A DNA stretch of 64,000 nucleotides from Synanceia verrucosa (taxonomy: Eukaryota > Chordata > Actinopteri > Perciformes > Synanceiidae), in contig CM056562.1 in NCBI GenBank assembly GCA_029721515.1, positions 6,455,267 to 6,519,266 of the forward strand. The letters run 5' to 3'. Numbering within the stretch: the first letter of the stretch is position 1; every line of letters starts with the position of its first letter. Made by a program: the position numbers and the translations under genes. This document shows, piece by piece, positions 32,710 through 44,300 of this stretch. Below the pieces are notes generated by a model. The model had not been told where the DNA came from, did no database searches, and worked only from the letters and a program-made list of their open reading frames with translations.

Positions 32710-35700
32710 CTACTGTTTGATCTCCCAGATACAGGACAAAGGGAAGTTGCCCATCTTCTCCTCGAACACTTCATCAAAATGCTCATTCTGGGCCACTGTG
32801 AAGACATTCTTCCAGTCACCTGCAGTACCTGTTCAGACATAAAACAAGTCAGAGATGTACATATCTGGTGTTTATTTGTTCCCCACTATTAAGTATGTTT
32901 TTCTGTAAAATACAAGCACAGAGCTGACAAACCTTTGCGCATGGTTTCATTCTTGTAGCGGTTGATCTCAGTTAAGTCCTTGTAGTTTGCTTTGGGGTTG
33001 GTCTTCATGTTTTGGAAAGTGGACATCTTCACAACAAGATCAATGGCTTCATCGGTCAAATCTTTTCCCAGGAAAGAACAAAGTTTCACAACTTCTCCTC
33101 TGAGGTCCTGTCAATCACAGATTTTTATTAATATTTTAATATGTAAGCCCTATGTATGTATATGATTTCTACAAAACAGAAAAGCACCTAAAGCTAAAAG
33201 CTGCAAGAAACATTCAAGTGTTTGAACATGACTGGTTCTCAGTTGTCGTGCCTCATGTCTGTCGTATCCATACTATGTGGGTCTATTAGTTAATTATTAA
33301 CTATATTTTATTTTGAATGACACTGAACATTTCCAGCAACGCATTTCGTGCATTTTACTGGCACAAATGGTCAGTTGATCCCGTTAGTGACAGGAAGCAG
33401 AAACAACCAGACTAGTTTCTACTACTGCGTCTCCTCTCAGTGGAGGCTACAGAGCCTCTGAGTCTCTATGAAGACGCGGTGACGCTCACCACAGTGGTTG
33501 ATCCACACCACGGCACTCTGTCTGCCTGTGAGTGACGATGCAGCTTTTGGATGAAAAACATCCAGTGCCGGTCGATGTGAAAAAGACATGCCGAGCAGCG
33601 TTTTGTGTGACTCTGCACGGATGTACAATGTGAGCTTTGCGTTAACGGAACGTGCAAACGTCTGCTTTCGGTATACGCAGACCTTCGCGGAGTCCGCTCT
33701 GAGTCCGCTCTGCCTGAGTATATTTATGCCTTTATATCGACTAAGAAACACCGTCAGTCCCCCTCATTGATCACTGTGGCTGCTCTGATGTTCACGTGTT
33801 GCTGATTGAGGCTTCCTGAGCAGTTTACCAGCTTGACAGTGGCCAAATATCCAGTCCACTTAGTCTCCAACTGGAGGAGACGCAGCGCTTAATTCAACCC
33901 TGACTGACGATTAAAGTGGAGCAGATAGACGAACAGTTGTTGATTGTGGATAAATGTTTGTTTAAAACCAAGAGACAAAACATTGTACAGTTGTTTCAAG
34001 TTATGTTGTTTAAACTAGAAGAATTGGATGATTTTTATTCTCATTATATCATTGTACAACCAAACTGTAGAGCTTCTCCCTTTTCAGTTTACAAGAATAA
34101 AATAAGTATAAAATAAGAAATAAGTATGAAAAATAAGTAAATATATCTCAGTACAAAAAAGTATCAAAATTGTCTTATATATAAATATGATTATGAATAT
34201 GGATTTACACCAAGGAAAATTACTGAATATATAAAGAGGAAATGTCCAAATGTATTTCACTAGATGTTAGGCTACAGAATAAATAAATTATATTGCACAG
34301 GGGAACGTAATTAAAAAAAAAATACAAAATTTTAATTGTTTCACAGCCCTAATTATTATCAAATGTTCTACTAAACAGACAATAGAAACAAAGAGAAGAT
34401 TACCAACCTTCAACATGGTCTCATATTGTACAAAATGGATGTTCAGTTGGTGTTGTGCTTTGTGATATTCTTGCACGTGATCAAACCATGATCCCATGTA
34501 AACTATAGGAGAGAAGAGATGTGTGTTAGTGCTGACAACAAACTCAGAAGGTGAGAAAGACTTGCTGATGTAGCGTGATGATGATGCTGATGATGATGAT
34601 GATAAAATTATGAACTGAACTGATAATGAAGGCATTCTCTAATTGCTCAGTATTTTTCCAGGAACTCCATCGGACCTTTCAGGTTACTCGTACCCCTTTT
34701 CTGCTGGAGTGGTTCCAGGGCTGGTTCGGGGCCAGAGCCTGATTTAGCACCAGTTCTATGTGTTTCCACAGCCTAAGCACTGGCCTCTGGTGCTTAAAAC
34801 TGGGACCAGACAAGTACCAAGTCTTTGCTGGTCCAGAGCTAAGCACCGATTATGTTGGGGGCTTGGGGCAGGGTTATTCAGACCAACAAGAACGGATTAA
34901 ATACTTCCTGGTTTGATCGCAAATTAAATGTATTGAAAGCACTCCAGGGACACACAGAGGTTTTGCACAAAGTTTTGCTCACTGAAATCCAGAACAATAG
35001 TGTCCCACCAGCATCATGATCGTGGATGTGCCCAGGCAATAGATGACCTCTGACTCACTGGCAGCCGCGATACAATCTGTTCTGAAACGGAGCTGCCACT
35101 CGGTGCGATTATGACGGAAGGCAGCAACAGTTATATGGCGTTATATTTATGCCACATCCCTGAGTGATAAGTTTATAATAGTCAACTCTGCTTTAATTCT
35201 TCGGTCTGTTCTCATATAAGTACATATACAGCTATGCATAGATCTGCCTATTGTAGTACACCTACCTACATGCTGTGATTTCATGGTTCAACTGTGTTGT
35301 TTAATTTGTTGATTAATTTCAATTTAATTGGTCAGTTTTGCTCTGTGGTTTTCTATCATGAGTGTTTGGTGTCATTCAACAGCTGAGTGTGAGAAGCGTT
35401 CAAAAAGAGAAGATTTAATAAAGTAAAGCAAAGTGGTGTTGAGATTAAAGTAAGTTAAGGAAAGAATGTCAATTCAGTTAACTATAGATGGGAGTGGCCA
35501 ATGAACCCTCAACAGAGACCATAAAAACTGCAAGCAAGACAGCTTCATTGCTAATCTGATCTCCTCTCCTACTGCACTCCAGATCTGCTTCTCTGCACTT
35601 TCCCCTCTCTCTGGTCCACATACTGGAGAGCGGGGGATTGATGACCAGAAGACAGAGACATGCTGCTCTGCCCTCAGAATGGCCACAGGCCCAACGCATC

Positions 35701-38700
35701 ATGCCATGAAGAGACAGCCTCTCCAGACCTTCAAACTCCTCTTTAGTCATACTAAAGACCCTGAATCCTGCACCCACACCAGCTCTCATCTTGATCAACT
35801 CCTCTGCCCAGACACAGGCTGCAGAAATGATTCCAGCCTCCATGAAAAACCTTCAAGAGAAGCAAAGAATGTCAACAGAAAACGTGTTAAACTGGTGCGA
35901 TGCCAGTAGACCCTCCATCTACGAGATAGGGTTGAAGAAAGGGCACAGTGACTCACTGCACAGAAAAGAGAGAAAGAGAGAGAGAGATGGAGATGGGGAA
36001 ACGATTCATGCTGAGCCGTGTCAGTCGACCATGTCCAAAGATGTCCAAAGATGTCCAAAGATGTCCAAGAGAGCCACTCATGGAGAGAAGCGACTCAAGC
36101 CGAAGTTGCCTCCGTGGGATCCAGCAGTTTATTTTATTTGTTTGTATATAATGCTGTAGCATAAAAATGAGTATAAGATAATGGACTTATCTTATAATGA
36201 AGACATTCTGTAATTTTCTCAGTATTTTCCAGGACCCTGACACTACCTGGCACCCAAGTGCTAAAGGCTTGAGTTTTATGACTGGCCAAACAAACAAACT
36301 GTGGTGGGAGGACACTGACCATAAGGAACTCCAGGACACACCAGAGGTCCAAGAAGGGGTTTTATGGCTACAACCTGCATTCCTGACACACAGAGACCCA
36401 CAGACATACTGACCCATTTGTGTCCAAGTTGTATTTCTTTCTCCCTGCTTAGAACAGAACATTACATTAAGATTTTAATGGTCAACTCTGCTTGAATTCT
36501 TCAGCTTCTGTCATATATGTATCACTTTGACCATGTCAAAAGTCAGTCCACACACACAAACTCTCCTTCTTCTTAGGCTCTGACACAGACCAATAAGGTT
36601 AATTTTGGAATAAGCGTACATATATATAGCTATGCACGGACCTGCCTGTTATAGTACACCTACCTACATGCTCTGATATCATGGTTCATCTGTGTTGGTT
36701 AATTTCAATTCGGTTGGTCAAGTTTTGTTCTGTGGTTTCTTATTATAGGTTGGTTGGGACCAGTGGTCACACCCCCACTGGATCTTCAGCAAAGACCATA
36801 AAACAGCCTCAGATAGTCTGAGCTCTCTCTACTCTCCTTCAGTCCTTCAGTGAGTCAAGTTTTGGTCTTCCTCCTCTCCACTGCTCCACTCTCTCTCCCA
36901 CATGCTGGTAGGCATGCAAGGGCTGGGAGGCAAGCAAGGGCACAGAGACTACGCTGTAAAGAAAAGAGAGAGACTGAGAGAAAATGAGATGGAAACGATG
37001 TCAACGGAGCCATGTCAACCGAGCCATGTCAACCCAAGATGTCCAGAGCTGTCCAAAGATGTCCAGAGTTGTCCAGAGCTGTCCAGAGATGACCAAAGGT
37101 GTCCAGAGCTGCCCAGAGATGTCCACAGATGCCCAAAAGAGCCATGGGTGATGAATCGAGTCCTGCAGAGATCAAGCAGATCCAAACTGAACCTGCAGCC
37201 ACTCCTCACTCCCATCCTTCCAGGAACAGTGATATACTCCATATGCATCCTCAGATATTCAAGAGTTTGATGACACTAAATTAAATGGCTGGACTTTAGA
37301 GCTTAATCTAATAAAATTAAAAATGTACAGTAAGATATCAGTAAAATGCTAAACAAATTCTGAATAGTAAATTACTCACAGTCTTCTCTGATGCCTCTCA
37401 AACTCTCAACTTCTGAACGCCACCAAACCTAAACCAAATTTTAGTAACAGCCTAATTCTTGATTTGGTATAGATAACCACCACTGAATTTAACTGGTCAC
37501 ATTGAATTAATTAATCAGATATTCATCCTTTAAACTTTCCTTTTGTTTAATCATCCATTCCATTTTGGTCACAATGAGTCAATGCCATGTGTTTACCATC
37601 AATCTTCCTTTATTCTATTTTTTTTTCTATTTTATTACTTTCTGCCAGTAGCCTGGTCATTCAGTTTGTCAAATCAATCATTTATTATTAGTTATTTTCT
37701 GTTACAGTAGTAGTCTGGTTATAGTTTGTCAAATAAACATCTCATTAATAAAGAACTTGGTTATTTGATTTGTGTGTGTATATAAAGCAATTGAATCACT
37801 GTACACTAGGTCAAGAACTCCGTAGCACCCTGAGATTAAGAGACTATTAATTAATGTCACATCCAATTTTCCCTGTTTTAGTAAAAATGGGTGGCATCCT
37901 GATAATTTCAACTATTAAAGGTAATAGTGAATTATACCTGAGGCTGAGTGTCATCACTCTCCTTCACCTTTTATGACCATTTATGGTATATGATCAATAA
38001 CTTCAGAGTTGTTGGTTATAAATACCATATTTGATATTAATTAATGATTGATTATTAAATCGGCTCCAAACAAGAGACCCCTTCAACTAACCCCATAATA
38101 CTGAACCTACCATCACCATCCAGAAACTGCTGAAAGAAATCATCAAAGCTCTCAGGTGTTTCAAGCAGCACCCAACTGTGGGCAAAGTGATAGAGAGACA
38201 CCAGGACATCTTTGGGGTTCCTCCAGACATAAACAACCTAAAGAGGAGACATGTCAGCCACAGATAGATCAACAATGAGTCAACACTTGAAAAATGCAAA
38301 TTATAAATCACCTTGACTTGTTTTGCTTCCACTCCCTGGGGCAACATGTCAGGGGGTAGATGTGAGCCAAACATTCGGGGATCTGGCCTTTCTCGGAAAG
38401 GGTTGTCCACATTTCTGTCCTCCAGCCAAGGAACTCGTTCCCTGTTGGAGACGTCTTCTGCCAATTCAGGGTGTGCAGCATCCATGATCTGGACCAGGAT
38501 CTGCTGCATCCATGTTGTGCCTGCAGAGTCAAATAAAACAGAGGATGTTTCACATACAAAATGGGTAAGGTGACAGACCAGACCTTTTTATAATCACTGA
38601 CATGAATGTGGTGCACAAAATAATAGAAAGACCTCTCTGTAAAACACAACAGCTCCAGAAACTACATACTTCAAAGTGATCATAAAGTTGAAGTAGAGAC

Positions 38701-39378
38701 CATCTGGCAATGTGCCAGGGCACTTCCTACCTTCCTAGCAATGACACCCATGCTCAAACTACAGCCATCTTCTAATTTAACCTTGACTTTGATTTCAACT
38801 ACACACCTCTAAAGTTTTGTGATAATTATTCAAGTCAGGGTGTAAAGTGTGGGGGGAGGTCACTTGTAAAGTTAATCTGTAAAGTTTCATGACAGTGTTT
38901 TGTATGATAGTTTAAATAATTGGCAGAAGTCAAAGCAGAGACAGATTATATAGAGCTTATTAATGTACAGAGGCAGAAGGGAATGGGGTGAGCGGTTGAG
39001 GCATGCAGGCCGGAGGAAGATGGATAATGCGATGGAAGCTTGGCACAGAGAGGTAGGTTTGCACATGAGGAATCCAGAGCAGCATGCAGTGATGAGGCAC
39101 ACAAGGACAAACAGAAATATACCCAAAAACACCAAGAGGATTCTAAAACATGTAGTTTCTGCCACAGCTCCACCATGTTTCTCAGCTGGTAATCAGCAGT
39201 TTTATAAAACACTTTCAAACTGAACCTTATAACCTTTCTGACAGTTTGATGCAAGACTGCAACAAACTTGCAAAAACAATAATTTATTTTATTTTTTATT
39301 TCATTCATTGACTAAAATCAAAACAATTCAGTATACAGTATACACAACGATATTCAACGACATTAGGTATACAGACTC

Positions 39379-39416
<38 letters not shown>

Positions 39417-40498
39417 CATTATTATTATTATAAAACGCTAATTTGACCCCATAAATGGGCTCAAAAAGTCAGGAAATTTTGCAGGCAGGTTGGGGACAAT
39501 TGCAAGGTTTTAATGTGTACATATATGGAACAAAAAAGCTGCTTGCTAGTGTCCCCTTTAGATTATCATGATTGGTGACAGGGATTTTCGTAGGACTATG
39601 AAATTTTGTAGGTGCGTAATACTCGTAAACGCACAGAGCTACAAATTTTGTCAATCATCACAGTTCACAATTAGATTTTTTTCATGTCAATTTTCAGTTG
39701 GTTCAGTAATAATTTGGTGTTAATTTGATGATGGTAACATCAAAAATATCCATTCACTGGCACACAAGTTAGACAACGATTTCCAAAGTATTAACATGTT
39801 ATAACTCAGCCTTTGTTGCTTCAAAAAATCTCAAACTTTCTTGGATGAAAAAAATCCCCTAGAAAAGGCCATTTTGTTCCTTTTCATGTACAGCATTATT
39901 TACGTATTATGGATGTCAAAGCACCTCACAAACTCCTAGTAGTTGGTGGACAATTCATTTCGTAGCACCTTGCCAAAGGGTGTGACCATCTCTGCTTGCA
40001 TAAATGTGGCCATAAGTCTGCTTTATGTTGTCCCACCTCCACTAGTTTTCAGACATTTCATAACATTCTGGCTGCAGACTCATTGACACCAAATTTACGT
40101 ACGTATGTTGTAGTGAATGTGTTTTTTTTTCCGTTTCTGCCTTATATTGCTATATTGAAGTGATGCAACTAAGATTGCTTCAGGGCACTCCTCCTGCCAC
40201 TCCTCCTGTGAGATATCAAACTACAGTATAAACAGTACTTGCGGGCATGTTGTATAGAATTTTAAATAGCATTAAATCCATTCACACAACATAATCAGGT
40301 GTGTGACAAAAATGTTTCACTGCAAATTATAGCAACCAACTGACCAGACTTGGGGTATGTGATGAGAAAGATATCAGTAGGACGGATCTCAAAATGCTTC
40401 AAGTCATCAAGTTCGGCGGGTAGCATTTTGCCCTCAATAAGAAAGTTCCTCCTCTTATGCCTGAACAGGTAAGGGCTTAACAAGTCCAAAGAATCCAT
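32710..40498 (-). CDS. Cytosolic sulfotransferase copy C, six exons
   Basis: Exons: 40345-40498, 38312-38520, 38111-38237, 34408-34502, 32933-33107, 32710-32828; 879 bases, 292 residues plus TAG, with GT-AG introns. All SULT motifs are intact: YPKSGTTW (48-55), His105 in SHLPPDMLP, RNPKDVLVSLYHF (127-139), RKGTAGDWK (252-260) and KxxxTVxxxE (260-269). Distinctive residues are Ser in KLCSFLGKDL, Thr in YKDLTEINRY and Gly in KMGNFPL. It would sulfonate a small acceptor with PAPS in the cytosol. Intron 3 (about 3.6 kb) carries the 10-base repeat modules; intron 4 carries a roughly 1 kb insertion. This copy has the uninterrupted intron-4 site that is disrupted in A, B and D. Best assigned to SULT; the SULT3-like subfamily is uncertain. 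Confidence 0.9.
33305..34350. mobile_element. Insertion in copy C intron 4, possibly a non-autonomous hAT-like element
   Basis: The flanking intron sequence is continuous in copies A and D but interrupted here. The minus-strand right end reads AGGGCTGTGAAACAATTAAA, similar in style to hAT termini, but a matching left end was not found. No coding segment recognised. Confidence 0.4.
35160..36170 (+). repeat. Module 1 of a duplicated intronic unit with a short 10-base repeat
   Basis: Shares with 36470-37290 a leader (AGTCAACTCTGCTT, TAGTACACCTACCTACATGCT), a middle with GACCATAAAA, and an AAAAGAGAGA block. It then has four GTCCAAAGAT-type units (36033-36072). Possible frames through it are weak and a protein is doubtful. 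Confidence 0.6.
36470..37290 (+). repeat. Module 2 of the duplicated intronic unit with a 10-unit minisatellite
   Basis: Homologous to module 1. The GTCCAGAGAT-type unit is repeated ten times without a length change at 37041-37140. The surrounding ATG-AGATGG and AGAGCCA sequences match module 1. Confidence 0.65.
39379..39433 (+). repeat. (TTA)n microsatellite
   Basis: About 18 TTA units with one TCA interruption, in intron 1 of SULT copy C. Confidence 0.95.
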
Positions 40499-41318
40499 AG
40501 CTGCTGAATGAATTAAAGCTGCTGCTGTGTCTCACTAATAAGATGATGTGGAATGCTTAGGGTGTGCCTTCATGTCTAAAAACTCAGGTTGAACCAGTTG
40601 CTGAAATTGCAGCTTAGTCTGTTATGAAAGGTCATGTCCACAAGGAAACACACGAGCAATGGGTTTCCACAAGGAAACCTGACATCTCAGGAAATGTTTG
40701 TGTCCCCACAAAACCCCTGATGTAATACATTAGCTGTAAGCTATACATATGGAAATGCCATTCTGGGGGCGGTATCAAAAATTTGTATCTACAGGCTACT
40801 GAAAAAACGGTTTGGTGTGAACGAAAAAACTTTACTTCTAAACCCATCTACCAGTGGATATGACCTAAGACTGAACAAGACTGGTGGTTGAAGTTGATCT
40901 TCTCTTTATTATTTGACTCAGATTTATACACACATATATATGTGTGTATATATATGTGTGTATATATATATATATATACACACATATATATATATATACG
41001 TATATATACGTATATATATATATATAGATAGATAGATAGATATAGATATAGACATATATATGTATATATATATATATATATACACAGAAAGAATAAAAAC
41101 ACACAGGGAACTATTAATTTATCAGTCAGCCTCAGCTGTGATTGTACTGTGAGACTGTATAAACAGATTGACTCCCCAAAAATGAAGCCAGAAATTTTAG
41201 TTGATTCTCTCGGTCATAAAGCCCCCTTCTCAAAACATTATGACATTATGATTAACAGGTTTAGGCTGTGTTGAGGGAGACTCTCTCCAGTGAAAGGATG
41301 AGCAGATTTTAAGAGGTG
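40499..41318. promoter_or_regulatory. Intergenic region between SULT copies C and D, with the copy C promoter
   Basis: The leader upstream of the copy C ATG matches those of A and B; AGGTCA lies at 40629-40634 in GAAAGGTCATGTCC. A large TA/CA compound microsatellite sits at 40925-41083. The 3' flank of copy D follows at 41100-41318. Confidence 0.4.
40925..41083 (+). repeat. Compound (TA)n/(CATA)n/(GATA)n microsatellite
   Basis: About 160 bases of alternating TA with CACA, TACG and TAGA interruptions. It is absent from the corresponding B/C spacer. Open frames through it are low-complexity artefacts. Confidence 0.95.
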
Positions 41319-44300
41319 CTACTGTTTGATCTCCCAGATACAGGACAAAGGGAGGTTGCCCATCTTCTCCTTGAACACTTCATCAAAATGCTCATTCTGG
41401 GCCACTGTGAAGACATTCTTCCAGTCACCTGCAGTACCTGTTCAGACATAAAACAAGTCAGAGATGTACATGTCTGGTGTTTATTTGTTCCCCACTATTA
41501 AGTATGTTTTTCTGTAAAATACAAACACAGAGCTGACAAACCTTTGCGCATGGTTTCATTCTTGTAGCGGTTGATCTCAATTAAGTCCTTGTAGTTTGCT
41601 TTGGGGTTGGTCTTCATGTTTTGGAAAGTGGACATCTTCACAACAAGATCAATGGCTTCATCGGTCAACTCTTTTCCCAAGAAAGCACAAAGTTTCACAA
41701 CTTCTCCTCTGAGGTCCTGTCAATCACAGATTTTTATGAATATTATAATATGTATGCCAGGTGTATGTATATGATTTGTGAAAAAACAGAAAAGCCCCAA
41801 AACTAAAAGCTGAAAGAATCATTCAAGTGTTTGAACATTTTTTTTTGTGATCAACTTTTTTTATTATTTATTTTGTTTCATCTTTGTTGACACACTGGAG
41901 GGGAAGCGCCCTTAGAAAACCAAGTAAAAGCATGAAGCTGATAACATCATCACTGAATATGTAACAGAGGCACAGTGAAGTGTTGCTGATTCTGATGCCT
42001 GCTTCCCTTCTTCTCACCCATTCTCCCACTCACTCCAACCCACCCAATCCATCCCAAACCAGTGTAAAGCAAACACTGTGAATGAGGGATGGATCCTTTA
42101 ATGATACTAGACATGATAGTTGAAACACTAAGCCAAAATCTACTGACCTCTGGACACTGCCAAACCATATGATAAAAAGTAGCAATAATATTGTCTGAAC
42201 AGAAATCACAATATGGGTTGTCTCTGAGTTTCATTTGCTGTAATCTTTGTGGAGTTAGACCTATGAATTGTAAGATGTAAGTCCTATGAATTAATTTATA
42301 ATGTATCATCTGGTGATCAAAATTTCTGGATGATAGTGATATGTTGGACCATACAGTGCACCAATCTGGGTCTTGGAAAGTGTTAATATCTAACTTCCAG
42401 AGTTGTGTTAAAGATTTATACGAGGTTTTAGTTATAAACGTATATATGTCTGAGACAGTGCCACTGATTTTACACTTTGTGTCAAAAATAATATGAAGAG
42501 GATGATTACCCAACTCAGTACTCCAAGGAACGCCCTGAGCGCGCACTGCTATGCATAACTGTAAATAAAAATAAAAAGTACCCGCTAAATTATAAGACCT
42601 ATCTGAGTCGTGGAATGTACGAAGACCCTGTCCCCCTGAAGGTTTTCCTCAAGGACACAGACCCCTCTTTTGCTCCACTGAGGGAATAGAATTGGTTTCT
42701 TCTCAGTTAAGAGAGAGTAATTGTTGAAAATTGTGGACCTGAGCAAAGAATGTCTTTGCGGATTTTGGCAAATCTGTGGACTTTATGCCATATTGTGAAA
42801 GATATGAAATTATTGGTCCAAAATCATGTTTTACTGAGGGGTATATTCGAATATACTAGACTAGACAAGCACAAACGTTCTTCAATGGGACACCATGACA
42901 CCAAGATCTCTGGGTTCATCCATGTGACAAGTGGACGTAAAACAAAGCACCAACAATACCACTCAAAATTGAGCAAGTTGATACCTCCTGATATACTATG
43001 CCTTTGTACAGTAGATCCTTTGATTCTGTTTTTTTTTTTTTTTCTGTTCCATAAATAAGAGCTAATGGATGGATACTCTTAGGTATTCAAAACAATTAAC
43101 TACTGGAATATTGAAAGGAAGTATCCGATCATCCAGTCCCCTTTGTAACATTAAAGCCAATTTAGTCCAGTTTATTGTATAACCTGAAATAATGCTAAAG
43201 TTCTCAAAGATTTTAAGAAGATGCGGGACAGATTTAGAAGGATTTTTATAAAGATCAGAATGTCATCTGCATACAGAGATATATAATGCAGTGTGTTGTG
43301 AATAATGATTGGTTCTGGAGCTTCCGACTGTCATATGGCCTGGGCAACAGGTTCCAGCGACAGAGAGAATAAAAGTGGGGATAGAGGGCAACCCTGATGA
43401 GACAAGCTTGTAACTGGGAACCTAGCTGAGCAATTGATACCTGTGATAATGACTGCAGAGGGGTTAGCATACAGTAACTTAATCATAGAAATAAAACTAT
43501 CACTGGAACCCATTTGAAGAACAGACCATAAGTAATACCATTCTAATCGATCAAAGGCCTTCTCGGCATCTAATGAAAGAATGGCATTTTGATCTTCCGA
43601 ACCTAGCCCCTTTGCTAGGTCATCATTTTTCCTTAGTTTGTAAGCAAGCAAACGACTGGGACGAGCGCTGCTGTAATAGTGACTTTACCTAGTGCCATGG
43701 ATAGTGAATTCTGCTTCCCTTCTTAGCAAGCTGTTAAGTTCATCAAATAATTTCCGTCGTTAACAAATGTTTTCTGGAGAAATATTATTTAGCATTTTTT
43801 GTTCAAGGGCTGCAATTTCAGATTCCAGGCAGTTCATATGATGTTTTTTAGATTTGTTGAGATTAGATGCAAAAGATATAGTTTTACTCCTGATGCACCC
43901 TTTAACCACATCCACACGTGGATCATCAACTGATGGGCTATTTATTTTGATAAATTCTTCCAACTGAGCCTCCAGCTCGCGTCTAAATGTGTCATTCTGA
44001 AGCAGTGACATATTAGGCCGGTGCCCGGTGCAGTGAACATCAGCAACTTCATGAGGAGTTTTCCTTGCTTCGTTAAGTAAGCGGTCTCGATCCGTGAAGC
44101 AGAGGCACTTTACCATCAGCGGGCGCATGTGAGCTTTTACGGAAACAGCGGTAGGAGGTTGCCCAAAGCGTTGGCACCTCATCAGCTCAGGCAGAGAGGG
44201 TTTGAGGATGGGGAACCATTCCGTGATCTTCTCCATCTGGTAAGCACGAGCGTTCGCCCCTTCAGCTCCTTCTTCGAGGCTGAATATGAGCAGGTTATCC

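Larger units (their letters stand above)
34503..38110 (-). other. SULT copy C intron 3 with repeat modules
   Basis: Homology to introns of copies B and D stops at about 34570 and resumes at about 38065, so about 3.5 kb is insertion-specific. It contains a (GATGAT)n-like tract at 34572-34600 and two related modules (35160-36170 and 36470-37290). 37300-38060 is AT-rich with no feature recognised. Confidence 0.6.

Noticed and set aside
36033..37140. Short regular repeats resembling a CRISPR array
   Set aside because: There are no unique spacers; the units are contiguous 10-base repeats in a eukaryotic intron.
35791..37270. Two open frames with a repeated 10-residue motif
   Set aside because: The repeat is a direct result of a 10-base minisatellite, which repeats in every frame; no start context or domain supports a protein.
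40848..41104. Open frames rich in Tyr and Ile
   Set aside because: They are translations of a TA/CA compound microsatellite.
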